This document shows positions 12,116 through 24,965 of a DNA stretch of 64,000 bases, piece by piece. Both the position numbers and the translations under genes were made by a program. The DNA is from Cacajao melanocephalus. Taxonomy: Eukaryota; Chordata; Mammalia; Primates; Pitheciidae. The notes beneath the pieces are model-generated. The model was not told the origin of the DNA. It did no database searches and saw only the letters and a program-made list of their open reading frames with translations. The stretch's first letter is position 1. The number at the start of each line of letters is the position of its first letter. The DNA is taken from contig CAUYLG010070563.1 in NCBI GenBank assembly GCA_963573385.1, positions 124,001 through 188,000 of the forward strand, written 5' to 3'.

Positions 12116-14095
12116 GCACTGACCCTGAAGCAGGAACATGTTATTTGATCCCTCTGTTCAAGTGGGAACTTGAAGTGACCGTGACAGAAGGAGTTCTAGA
12201 TGGCAACAGTGTGGAGAAGCAGCCTGGTATGCTCCTCAGTACTCCACTTCCCTCCCATCCTCAGCTCTTGAAGGGATGCTATCTACTGAAGCTACATTCT
12301 ACCATGTCTCATCTAAGTGCCTTTCTCAAAAGCAGGGTTCATTTGGGCTCATTCCTGTGTCTAGAGCAGACAGGTAAAGACTAGGGCAGTACCTGCTCTT
12401 CACCAATTGGTAGGAATGGTCTGGTCTTACTACTTGGTCACCAGCTCTGAACCTGTAGAGGAAAGAACTTTGGCTGAACGTGTCCCAGCTGTTTCTTGGA
12501 GCTCCCACATTGAGTGTCATGCTCATTAGGAGACACAATAGACTCATGGGGAAAGTCACCTTCCAGGTTGTATGGGGTTCGTGAGGAGGTGTTAGAGCAA
12601 GAGTGACATCTCCTTGCAGGTGGGGGTCTCCACCTTGGTCCCTTCTAAGGCTTAGGGCCACATATATGGATTGGAAAGTAGAATCTTAGAGACTAATGAA
12701 AAACTCCCTCCACATGGTTTTTCTAAGACTTAAGTTTCTGAAGGATCCAAAGTCATATCAGCTTGACACACTGAAATTGTCTCCTTGTTTTGAGCTTGCC
12801 CGACATCTCTATAGTACTCCTACCAGAGGGCCTCTCTAGAAGCAATGCATCAGATTGTTCTAAGTTATGCTGAATGTGGTTAGGAGGAACACTTTGAAGC
12901 CAGCTATGCTCTGTGTTTATATTCACGCACTTTTCTCATAATTTTATTTGCCTTTAATTACGTTTTTTTTTTTCAAGCTGTCCTGGTTCCTTTTTAGAAG
13001 AGAATAACTTGGAAATGAGAATCTTAGTGATAAATATCATAGAAAGTTATATAACCCTTTGTTCAAAAGGCACTTGTCAATAGCAGAAAACCATAAGTAC
13101 ATGAAATGCTACTTCTTAGCTATGGTGAGGGAAACCTGCATCAAGTCTTTCCAATCCTTTTAATCTTCAGTTCCAAGTATAGCAAATATTGCTGGCTGAT
13201 GGAAAAGAATATGGCTGTCATTGTACTGATGGAAGTCTTAAGACCTGGAGAAGATGCCAGCTCCAAGATAACCTTGTGGTTATCATGACAAGGGGACAAA
13301 TTTCAGGAATATGGTCAGGTATTCCTTCTGTAGCCTCCTAGAATGGTCCAGGAATTTTCCCAGCATTCATTTAAGCTGAGTAATCCTGAGCAGAGCAGTC
13401 CATCCTGCAGTGTTTTGGCTTCCAATTCCAGCCTGAAATGTCACCTAAAGTGATAAGGCAAAAGAGCAAGCCATACTAACTATGGCTATTACAAATCTGG
13501 ATTATAACACAGAGCAATTTTTCATTCCCAGCAAAACCTTCTTATGTCATGGTCTCTATAGCCCAGGTCTAGAACTAGGTCTGTTTCTCAAACTTCATGG
13601 TTTATCCTGAGAAGAACCATTCCTGTTGAAAGGATCAGGCTGAGAATGAGTCACAATGCTTTATAATTCTGTGATGCCTCAAATTCACTGCCCAGTATGG
13701 TCAGAAGCACTTTCCTAAGTTTCTTTTTCCCTGAAGGGATAAACTAAAGCACGTAACAGTATCACTTCTCCCTTTCAAAATACAACTGTAGGTTCCTTCA
13801 TTTGCTCAGGATCCAGTGTCTCCTTTGGGGGAGAGTCGATCCATCTAAAGTCTTAAATTTGCCCACTCTTTTTCCTACCTTTCTGTTCTTGTTCACATGT
13901 GGTTTTGCTTGAACTTAGGTCTAGAAACTAGATTATATTGACTCTGGGTCAGAGTTAACCACTGAATCAAAAACTAATTCATTCAAAATGTATGTAGCTC
14001 ACTGCATCTGTTGCTTCAGTATTGGCCACTGGGCACCCAATTCCCCAATTGGACCTCAAGGGAAATCCCTGAACTAGGCTAAGGAGAGCAGTCCT
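12116..14095. other. Unassigned sequence
   Basis: Contains the minus-strand frame described separately (12326-12661) and a T11 run near 12962. Otherwise about 2 kb without a recognised element. Confidence 0.5.
12326..12661 (-). pseudogene. Possible endogenous retroviral envelope fragment (weak)
   Basis: A 111-codon frame. Near residues 24-33 it carries PHEPHTTWKV, which loosely recalls the N-terminal pattern of class I (gammaretrovirus-like) surface glycoproteins. A hydrophobic stretch follows (PMSLLCLLMSM). No polymerase remnant was recognised upstream on the same strand and no paired LTRs were seen, so this may be coincidence. Any element here would be broken and inert. Confidence 0.2.
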
Positions 14096-14325
14096 AAATA
14101 AATGCTTACTGTAGATCTGTTATAGATGCTTCCCCTGCTCTTAAACTATAAACTGGCTGATATGAAAATCCCACCTCCTACATCTAGAAACTTAAGCTTT
14201 TAGGGCTTACAATCTGGTACGTGCTACATGATACGTGTAGAAGAGAACCAGGATTTGCACCTGAGTTCAGCTTCCAAGGCCTGTCTTCTACTCTTGACTG
14301 ACAGTCTCTTGGCTAATAGGAATCT
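14096..14325 (+). repeat. Direct duplication, copy 1 (partner 15430-15647)
   Basis: About 230 bp repeated in the same orientation 1.33 kb downstream. Shared words in order: aaataaatgcttact, tagatctgtt, ctcttaa-ctataaactgg, ctacatctagaaac and ccaggatttgcacctgagtt. Roughly 85 percent identical by eye. The right half resembles a minus-strand MIR core (ccaggatttgcacctgagttc), so an old MIR may have been carried along in the duplication. Confidence 0.9.
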
Positions 14326-15429
14326 CGAATTCTACTGAAATCCAACACTGACTGAAACTCAAAGTAGTGGTCAGTCTCTTGGTGAGCCTGTAAGCTTCTT
14401 GGAAGGTCTTAGACAATAGGGTTGTGTGAGGAAGGTGCCTCTGAGAACAGACTGTCTCTTACATTGCCAGTGGGAAACACATGCCCTGTATCTGCCGAGG
14501 CATTTGTCCTTTTCATTGGGAACAGATTGTAAAATGTGGGAACTTCGATTCTGGAAACTCCTCTAAGGTCTTCAGTGTGACCTCTTGAGACAAAGTTACC
14601 AATAACTTTTGATTAAAGTTGGTGTTGGCTTTATTCTGGAACAATTCAACTTATTGTGTCACTGTCCTTAGAACTTTGCTTTCTGTTTTTGTCTGGATCA
14701 TAAAAGCGAAGGATGAGTCTTGCAAAACACAAGAAAAAACTAGTCTCTAAAATGGTTTCTGAATTGAGGAAGACAGTACTTAAGAGTTATTGGCCATATA
14801 GACAGGGAGTCTAACCATATGGAGCTTTTGAGAAAGTCGGGATGCTGTCTGAGAACCCTTTGGAAGCCAATGGAAACCAGGAACAGCTCAGCTCTAAGAA
14901 CAGTCCGAGTTAAACACCATATGCTAGAGGTTTTTGCCCTTAATAGTCACTCATAGCTGAGACCCCAGCAAGAGGTTGGAATCCTCAGGCTGGTTTCAGA
15001 AGAGGGTTTTTCAGAGAGCTGGACTTGAATCCAGACTTCCTTGAGATAGCAGGTAAACTTTCAGGGCATCCCCTTTTTACCTAATGAATGACTTTCTGAC
15101 ACTTGAAGCCAGGAAATCCACAGTAGGGTATTAACAGGCAAAGCCAACTGGCCCCCATGTGCTGTTCCCAACTGGGGCAGGGACTTGACAAGGCCACATC
15201 TCAGCCCAACTTAATCTGGGTTCCACGCTGGGACTGCTGCTTCCCAAGAAGGGGAAAAAGATCAAAGTTTCAGTAGATGTGAACTTAGACTGAGTATCTA
15301 CCTGGTCTTCACAATATTAAAGCTGTTCTGAAAGACTAGAACTGTTAATGCCATCCCTGGATCCAAATCAAGACCTATCCATATTCTCACTGCAAATCCA
15401 GTAGAATCATGGAAGAACTATTACTCAAA
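14326..15429. other. Spacer between duplicated copies
   Basis: About 1.1 kb with no recognised element or gene. Confidence 0.5.
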
Positions 15430-15647
15430 AAATAAATGCTTACTATAGATCTGTTCTAGATGCTTCTCATGCTCTTAAGCTATAAACTGGTATGGAAATC
15501 CCACTTCCTACATCTAGAAACCTAAGCTGTTAGGGCTTAGAATCTAGTGTCACGTGATACATGTGGAAGAACCAGGATTTGCACCTGAGTTCAGCTTCCA
15601 ACACGTGTCTTCTATTCTTGACTGAGCTTCCCTTGGCTAATGGGAAT
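15430..15647 (+). repeat. Direct duplication, copy 2 (partner 14096-14325)
   Basis: Second copy of the 14096-14325 block, slightly shorter through small deletions, for example ctggtatggaaatcc where copy 1 has ctggctgatatgaaaatcc. It ends just before an LTR-like element starting at about 15695. Confidence 0.9.
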
Positions 15648-15694
15648 GTTGAAACCAGCAAGAAGTTTTTGTACTGAAATTATGTTCTAGAGAC

Positions 15695-16690
15695 TGTAGG
15701 CCTACACCCACTTATTTTCAGCAGCTGCAGAAAATTGTGATTCTGGGATTTTGTTTGTGGTATCCTTCCTAATGATAAGGAGGGCAGAGAAATTATAGGT
15801 GGAAAAGGGGTGGGTCCCCAACAAACCCCACCCTCAAGCTGAAAGGCCTGAAACTATAGCCAGAAGTGAGAACTTCTATCCCTGTTTTCCAGCTTGAATG
15901 TTGCCTTTTCCTAAACTACCCATGGCCTGCCCTGCCCCCAATCCTGTGCCTGTAAGATCCCAGAGTTGGCTGGGAGAGAGAAGTAGCTGGACATCAGAGA
16001 CTATGGTTGGACGTCAGAAGTGGCTTGGCTTCAGAGGGATAGCTTGATGGCATAGCTTCAGAGACGAATCCAGCCAGAGACAGCCAGACTCCAGGGGAAG
16101 ATGACCAGCCTGCCCCCCCTCCCTTTTTCAGTTCCCCTTTTGGCTGAGAGCCACTTTCATTGGCAATAAAAATCCCCTGCATTTACCATCCTTCATTCAT
16201 GCAACCTCATTTTTCCTGGATGTCAGATGAGCTCAGGACCATGAGTGTGGATACAAAAGGCTGTCATCCCTTTGCCTTCTCTGGCAGAGGGCAGCTGCTC
16301 ATGTGAAAGAGTGGGGGGCCCACTGACCTGTTAAGACTGTCCACAGATGGCAGAGCTAAGAGCACTGCAACAAGCCCCCTGGGGCTTTAGAAGTCGTAGG
16401 CACCCTACCTGGATGCTGCTGCGGAGCCTGCACAAAGTTAGCTCCTGCCAGTACTCAGGTGCTTGCTCTGGCTCTTGCACCCGCTCACCTGCACTCTCCC
16501 TCCCATGAGGGGTGGAATGCAGTGGGTCTGAGTAAGTGGAGCTTGATCCTGCTGGTACCGAAGTGGCCAGTCAATTCCAGTACTCCTGCACTCCAGTTCC
16601 CACCTTGTTCACTTGCATGCTCCCTCCATCGAGGACTTGAGAGGGGCAGGCTGAGTAAACAAGGCACACCCCTGTCGTGAGTCCCACAGA
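15695..16690 (+). mobile_element. Retroviral LTR-like element with poly(A) signal
   Basis: Starts TGTAGGCC at 15695. It carries ggtgggtccccaacaaaccc, a GC-rich middle, and a clear AATAAA at 16165-16170 followed by cccctgcatttaccat, the U3-R-U5 order of a class I endogenous retrovirus LTR on the plus strand. More than 500 bp of related-looking GC-rich sequence follows the signal, so the LTR may end near 16260 with retroviral leader after it, or the U5 may be long. The right boundary and family name are unresolved. No gag, pol or env frame follows. Confidence 0.6.
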
Positions 16691-17031
16691 TAGGTCAGGG
16701 AAATACCGTGCTTCGACAACTGATCTAGGGATGTATGTCCTCATGGTCACTCTAAGCAATGGTAGACTGAGCCTTGAGTTCAAACTACTGCTGAGAATTT
16801 AACACTCGGGGAGCACAATTTGATAGGTAAGAATCTTAGTAACTCGGCAAGATTGAGCCTTCATATTGGGAATTGAACAGAAATTGGTGATTGAGTCAAA
16901 AACGGTCTCATTCAAAGCTTTCTATTATCGCTTACCTTCAACCTTTAGTTTCAATAGTCACTTCAACACAAAAGAAGTATACAACTGACAAAACCAAAAG
17001 CTATCACAACAGCTGGAACTGTGGCTGTATT

Positions 17032-17085
17032 TTGTCCAGGATGACCTGGACAAGGTTAGATCCACCTAACCTTGTCTAGGTCATC
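17032..17085 (+). repeat. Strong inverted repeat with alternative pairing
   Basis: Arm 1 (17040-17059) and arm 2 (17066-17085) are 20-bp reverse complements with one mismatch, which would be a G-U pair in RNA. The loop is 6 nt, atccac. In addition, 17032-17040 (ttgtccagg) is a perfect 9-bp complement of 17045-17053 (cctggacaa) with a 4-nt loop. Two mutually exclusive hairpins are therefore possible. No repeat family with these arms is known to me. Confidence 0.9.
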
Positions 17086-17382
17086 TTCTCACGAACATCC
17101 TGACCTTGCCTACTGCGAATGTGTAGTGAGTCCTTTCGGATAACTGTATATATAGAATCTTTATTGGAAAATTCACTTAAGCTGCCGATCCAGCAACACC
17201 CTTTGGGATCTGGGAGGACTGTGTTGCATTCTGCTTCAGACGAATCCAGTGGTGAGCTCTGCAGGGGGTGTCTTACCTATGGTTTTGGGGAGTGATTGTC
17301 TAGTGCAATAGTCTCAAGCAAAATTTAGATGACCTGTGAGAGCTCTTAGAACCTGCTTTGGGAAGATGCCTAGGAACTGCTG

Positions 17383-17416
17383 CTCAATCTCCCAGGCGGC
17401 TCAATCTCCCAGGCAG
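17383..17416 (+). repeat. 17-bp tandem duplication
   Basis: Two adjacent units, ctcaatctcccaggcgg and ctcaatctcccaggcag, differ at one base. It is a small slippage-type duplication inside unassigned sequence. Confidence 0.95.
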
Positions 17417-17923
17417 TTCATGCCTGGTGTCCAGGGACATGGTGAACATCTTGTATTGCTCCTTAAAGGGTTTAGTTACTGCCTCAAAGGGGCTGAGCAT
17501 CTCGATTTGGTGGCTGAGGATGTCTGCCAGCTCCCACCGCCTCTGGCTGAAGCCTGTGCTTCAGCCTTTTTTTCCCCCCCTGTAGCTTCTGCTGCTCTGC
17601 CTTTGAACTAAGCAAGACTGTTCTCCATCTTTACAATTAGCAGAGTCGAAAGTAACATTTGGGACTCCTATTACTTTGGAAAAACTTGGGCTCTGAGGGG
17701 CAACAATGACGTGGACTTGGTTTTGCATTCCGTTCTAACTGGAGTCTTACCACATTTGCCACGAATGGCAGAGCCAGGTCGGTGGAGTGGGGGCCGGGTT
17801 GTGTCCTAGACTGCAGGTCACCCTTTCTGAATCCACTGCCATCTGCTCTGCTTTCCTGGAGCAGGTTGGATTTCCTCTTGCCTTCAGATACGTTCCCACT
17901 CCATGGTGCTTTAGTGTGGTGTG

Positions 17924-18072
17924 TTTCTTTTTAGGCAGGGTCTCTGTTGCCCAGGCTGGAATGCAGTGGTATGTTTACTGCAGCCTCAACCTCCCAGGCT
18001 CAAGTGATTCTCACCTCAGCCTCTTGAGTAGCTGAGACTGCAGGCGCGCACATATCTATGCCTGGCTAACTT
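17924..18072 (-). mobile_element. Alu fragment, monomer length, minus strand
   Basis: Antisense Alu words in order: ggcagggtctctgttgccca, ggctggaatgcagtgg, cagcctcaacctcccaggct, caagtgattct, gtagctgagactgcaggcgc and gcctggctaa. Only one arm of about 145 bp is present, so this is an old free left monomer or a truncated AluJ. Divergence from consensus is clear. Confidence 0.9.
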
Positions 18073-18934
18073 CAGATGGTCTTTAACATCGGATGCAGGA
18101 GCCTTTTTCATTCTTATGCTGCAAGTATCTAGACTCAACTACACTTCAACTTTGTAATCGTCTCACTTTCACTTTGGTACCACTAGGATCATTGGGACAA
18201 GCTGCAGAAGGCTTTTTACCAGTTCCCTGAGAAATGCAATTTCCTTCCTGCCACTCCAAGGCTGGATCTGACCCCTCACTTACGGGTTGGGCCGTGTTGT
18301 AGAGCTGCAGAAGGAACAGCTGTGGGCTAAATGGGTGCATCTGCCCACCCTAAGATGTCTTATAGAGAATTCAGTGCAGAACTTCATTCAGCTCATCTGT
18401 CTTGATTTTTCAGAGACATCAGTCTTGGTCAGTGAATTCTTGTTCTAGATAAGTTCTTAGGACTTGAGCATGAATCAGAGTTGGCCTGTAGATGAGAGGC
18501 TTGGAAAGAATGTTTTGACCCAGGACAACATGAGATAAACAAGACCTAACTGCTCTTGTGCACCTGGACTTTATCAGCAGCGTTCAAGGAAGGGCAGTCA
18601 TGAGTTTTCGTAAAGAACTCGGAACTAGGTGCCATAACCTTTTCAACCATGAATAGGAAATTTCAACAGTTGAGTCCTCAAATAGAGGTTTTTGTTCTGT
18701 GCTATCCTACAGAATCTCAGGAATGGTCAATGTCTCTGGGACTTAGGTTGGAGTCATGTGGCATGATATGCTCTGGTTGCCTAAAATAGATTTGGGTGGA
18801 CACTCTAATGCCTTCATGAGTACCAAAGTAATGAGACTACTGTGGTCAAGAAAACATTAAAATGACTTCCCCCACCTAAAAATCATACCTTGAAATTGCC
18901 CAAGGTACGCCTTAGTGTTTCTTAGAAACAAATA
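18073..18934. other. Unassigned sequence
   Basis: Nothing recognised between the two Alu regions. Confidence 0.5.
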
Positions 18935-19056
18935 GGCTGGATATGGTGGCTCATGCCTGTGATCAGTGCTTTAAGAGGTTGAGGTGAGAGGATCGCTCAA
19001 GACCAGGAATTTGAGACCAGCCTGGGCAGTGTAGTGAGACCCCATCTTTATAAAAG
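18935..19056 (+). mobile_element. Alu left-monomer fragment
   Basis: Starts ggctggatatggtggctcat, runs through gagaggatcgctcaagacca and tttgagaccagcctgggca, and ends ccccatctttataaaa. That is one arm plus a short A-rich tail, then a full Alu begins at 19082. Consistent with a free left Alu monomer or the left half of a J-type Alu. Confidence 0.85.
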
Positions 19057-19081
19057 ACACATGTTCAAAAATATCGGTGTA

Positions 19082-19365
19082 GGCCAGGCGCAGTGGCTCA
19101 TGCCTGTAATCCCACCACTTTGGGAGGCCAAGCCAGATGGGTCTCTTTGGGATCAGGAGTTCAAGACCAGCCTGGCCAACATGGCAAAACCCATCTCTAC
19201 TAAAAATACAAGAATTGGCTAGGCTTGGTGGCACATGTCTGTGATCTCAGCTGCTCATGAGGCTGAGGCAGGAGAATCACTTGAACCCAGGAGGCAGTTT
19301 CCAGTGATCCGAGATTGTGCCACTGCACTCCAGCCTGGGCAATAAAGGGAGACTGTCTCAAAAAT
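19082..19365 (+). mobile_element. AluS/J dimer, nearly full length
   Basis: Begins ggccaggcgcagtggctcat and contains both arms, the mid A-rich linker (ctactaaaaataca) and the right-arm end cactgcactccagcctgggc. The tail is short (ctcaaaaatag). Flanks carry a possible degraded target duplication (tcggtgta on the left, tagtgtag on the right). A Pol III box B (gatcaggagttcaagacc) is still readable. No Y-subfamily character was noticed. Confidence 0.95.
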
Positions 19366-20180
19366 AGTGTAGATGCTAAAAGGTGATGGTATATTCTTGT
19401 GGCAAAGTACCCCTCTCATTAAAACCCAAGGCCCAGCTGAGCCTTTCCCAGAGCAGGCAGGTGAGCAGGACTGGGGGCAATGTTTAGGCCTCACCCGCTA
19501 GCAGGAAGGGGGCCCACATTTCCCTTTCCTAGAATGAGAGGCTTTGAAGGAGCAGAATCCTGGCTGGAATTTTTTACCCCATCGAGTCTCTACATGCAGA
19601 ATAGTGCCAGCCTTCATAGGGACCCAGAAGGGAAGACAGCTGAAGGTGCACTTCCCAGGTCCATATAGAAGTGGTGCAATTAAGAAACAATTCTGCTTTC
19701 AGAAAGGACTTCTACTTGGGTTATCTCCATATGCCTTTAGATCATTTTGTCCTTGGGAGGCAGCATTGTCTTGAAAGGAACTGGGTCAGTGGCGAAAAAG
19801 CTTAAATATCTTCATATGCAGTATTACCCCAGTGATATGGTTTATCTGAAGTGTATCTGTAGCCACACCTCTAAAGTTCTATACTGGGAATCTCCCTTAC
19901 TCTCCACAAGATGTAAGCAGTAGAGTAACCCAGACCCTCATCCTTGACCAACTCCAACCATTGCCTGGCAAAGAGGAAATCGAGGGCTAAGATTCAATGT
20001 TCTCCCTGGATGTGAAAGTACCAAGTGGTGCCCCCAATGACTCCCTCAAGCTCCAGACACCCTTTTCCAGATGCCCTCATGATTCAACAATAACTCATGC
20101 CTCATAACCAGATTCGGCTGCCCCTGTAGGTATAACTCCTCCTGCCTGCCAATCTACTGGCAGGAACCTGGTCACTGCTA
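19366..20180. other. Unassigned sequence
   Basis: No repeat or gene recognised over about 800 bp. Confidence 0.5.
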
Positions 20181-20430
20181 CAGGCTGAATATCCCGTACT
20201 TAAAATGTTTGGGAACAGAAGTATCTTCAGGGTTTTTTTTGAATTTCAGTATTTGCATTCACATGAGAAATCTTGGATGGGACAAGTCTAAACTTTATGT
20301 ACACCTTCACCTAAAGTTTACTTTATACAATATTTGTGCTTGAAACAAAGTTGATATAAAACCATCAGAAAATAAAGGTGTCACTATCTCGGCCACCCAT
20401 GTGGACAATCTATAGTATCATTCTTGACTT
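20181..20430 (+). mobile_element. Tigger-type DNA transposon relic (MER44/Tigger7-like)
   Basis: Reads caggctgaatatcccgtact, then tgggaacagaagta, tttgcattcacatgagaaat, cttggatgggac, tacaatatttgtgc, gtgtcactatctcggccacc and catgtggacaatct. The order matches a TcMar-Tigger MITE whose consensus starts GGTTGAGTATCCC. The left terminal repeat is recognisable and the right end is missing. The subfamily name is from memory. Confidence 0.7.
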
Positions 20431-20800
20431 TGAGTTTGTATGCCACTGATAAGCGTGATCACTTTCTTATTCATATGGCGTTTAACAGTGAAAAGACATA
20501 TAACTAATATAATGAAAAGTGATTAGGGTAACTAGGCCCAGTAGCATCGCCAGAATACCTGCATCAGCTGTTAACACAAGTGGGCTTTCGGTCTGCCTAT
20601 GATGCTGTTTTTGATTAAAAGTTTACACTACATTTTCTTTACATGAGAAAACATCAGGCGGTTGAAGGACCAGGAAAATGGGCCCTTTAGGGATGAGACA
20701 TTCCACTGAATGGCTTTTTAATGCTTCCTCCAGAGTCATCTACCTCATTTAAAGTCATTTTTATTGATAAAATAAGGAGACTGATACAACTTAAGAGCAG
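20431..20800. other. Unassigned sequence
   Basis: No recognised element between the Tigger relic and the L1 5' truncation point. Confidence 0.5.
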
Positions 20801-23851
<3,051 letters not shown>

Positions 23852-24844
23852 CCGTTCTAGTCCTTAAGTCCATCTCACACTTATACCATGTCATCTGTAG
23901 GTACTATTCCTTCTGTTACCACAATCACCTTGATTCAGAACCATTTCAGCTATTTCCCTGGCAATGAACTGGAGCCTCACTATTCTTTCAAAAAAAAAAA
24001 AAAAAAAAAAAGGAACATCTGTTTCTTCCAGCTTACTAATGGACTCTGAAGTTAAATATATTTCATATGTAAGGGTCATTTTTCTCATGAAAACTCTCTA
24101 AAGTTATTACCTTGTTCATCACTGAATATAATTGCAGTCCAAAGGTGTATGTTCAGGTATATACTAATCACTGTTCCAAGCATCAGCAACAGCATGTGAG
24201 CATCTGCTGTGCTCGGTTCCTTTTGAAAACCTACACACTGCCTCTTAACAGCTGCTAGCATGCTGTTCAAAATGTTTTACTCTATTGGTCTAAGGCAGTC
24301 CTAGTCATGTGTCTGAATTAATGCAATTGTGTTGTGAAAGCGCATGGCATAAACGCTATTTTAACTACTTCAGCTGGAAGATGAACAGAACAGTTATCGA
24401 GGAATAACAATCTGGCTGTTGTCATCTAGTCTAGCTTCCCTGCAGTGAGTATGAGTTACTGGTACAAAATAATAAACTGGGGAAGATATCCCTAAATTAT
24501 GCCCTTTTGTTAGTACAATAATTGGACTTGTAGGAAATGTCTTAAACAGTGAGGACACGAGCTCTTGCCTACCATGACAAGTTTACACTGTCTTCATTAG
24601 CACATCCCAGCATAGTTAGTTTTTGGCATCCTCAATTTCTGTAGGCTTTCCCATCAGCTGTAGTCATTCAGTGGCAATAATGCTAAAACAGTATTTTGTT
24701 GGCATCATTGAGCTTGTCCTGGCATCAGACTTTCACAAGAACTGACCTTGGAAGAATGACTAATGAATTTCTTCACTGCTTTGTGATCATATGTCTTTAT
24801 TGCCACAAATTTTTGAAAACTTACTGCCACATCTTTAAACCTTC
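23852..24844. other. Unassigned sequence with A22 tract
   Basis: Contains an uninterrupted run of 22 A at 23990-24011. No Alu, L1 or known retrogene body is recognisable immediately upstream of it. Otherwise nothing identified. Confidence 0.5.
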
Positions 24845-24965
24845 TGCAGAATGTGTAGGTTTGTTACATAGTTATACATGTGCCATGGTGGGTTTGCTGC
24901 ATCCGTCACCCCATCATCTGTTAGGGATAGCATTAGGAGAAATACCTCCCCAAGCTATCCAACCT
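24845..24965 (-). mobile_element. L1 3'-end scrap with internal microinversion
   Basis: Antisense L1 tail: gtgtaggtttgttacatagt, tatacatgtgccatggtggg, tttgctgcatccgtcacccc, later cctccccaagct. Inside it, 24924-24946 (23 bp) reads in the opposite, sense L1 orientation, starting gggatagcattagg, while both sides remain antisense. The other antisense copy in this window (near 5600-5625) shows the expected uninverted order. Confidence 0.85.

Larger units (their letters stand above)
16691..17923. other. Unassigned sequence with hairpin and microduplication
   Basis: Apart from the hairpin (17032-17085) and the 17-bp tandem duplication (17383-17416), listed separately, I recognise nothing here. The 91-codon frame at 17336-17611 has no known domain. 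Confidence 0.5.

Noticed and set aside
18935..19365. 7SL RNA gene
   Set aside because: The similarity is through Alu. Dimer structure, linker and divergence identify Alu elements.
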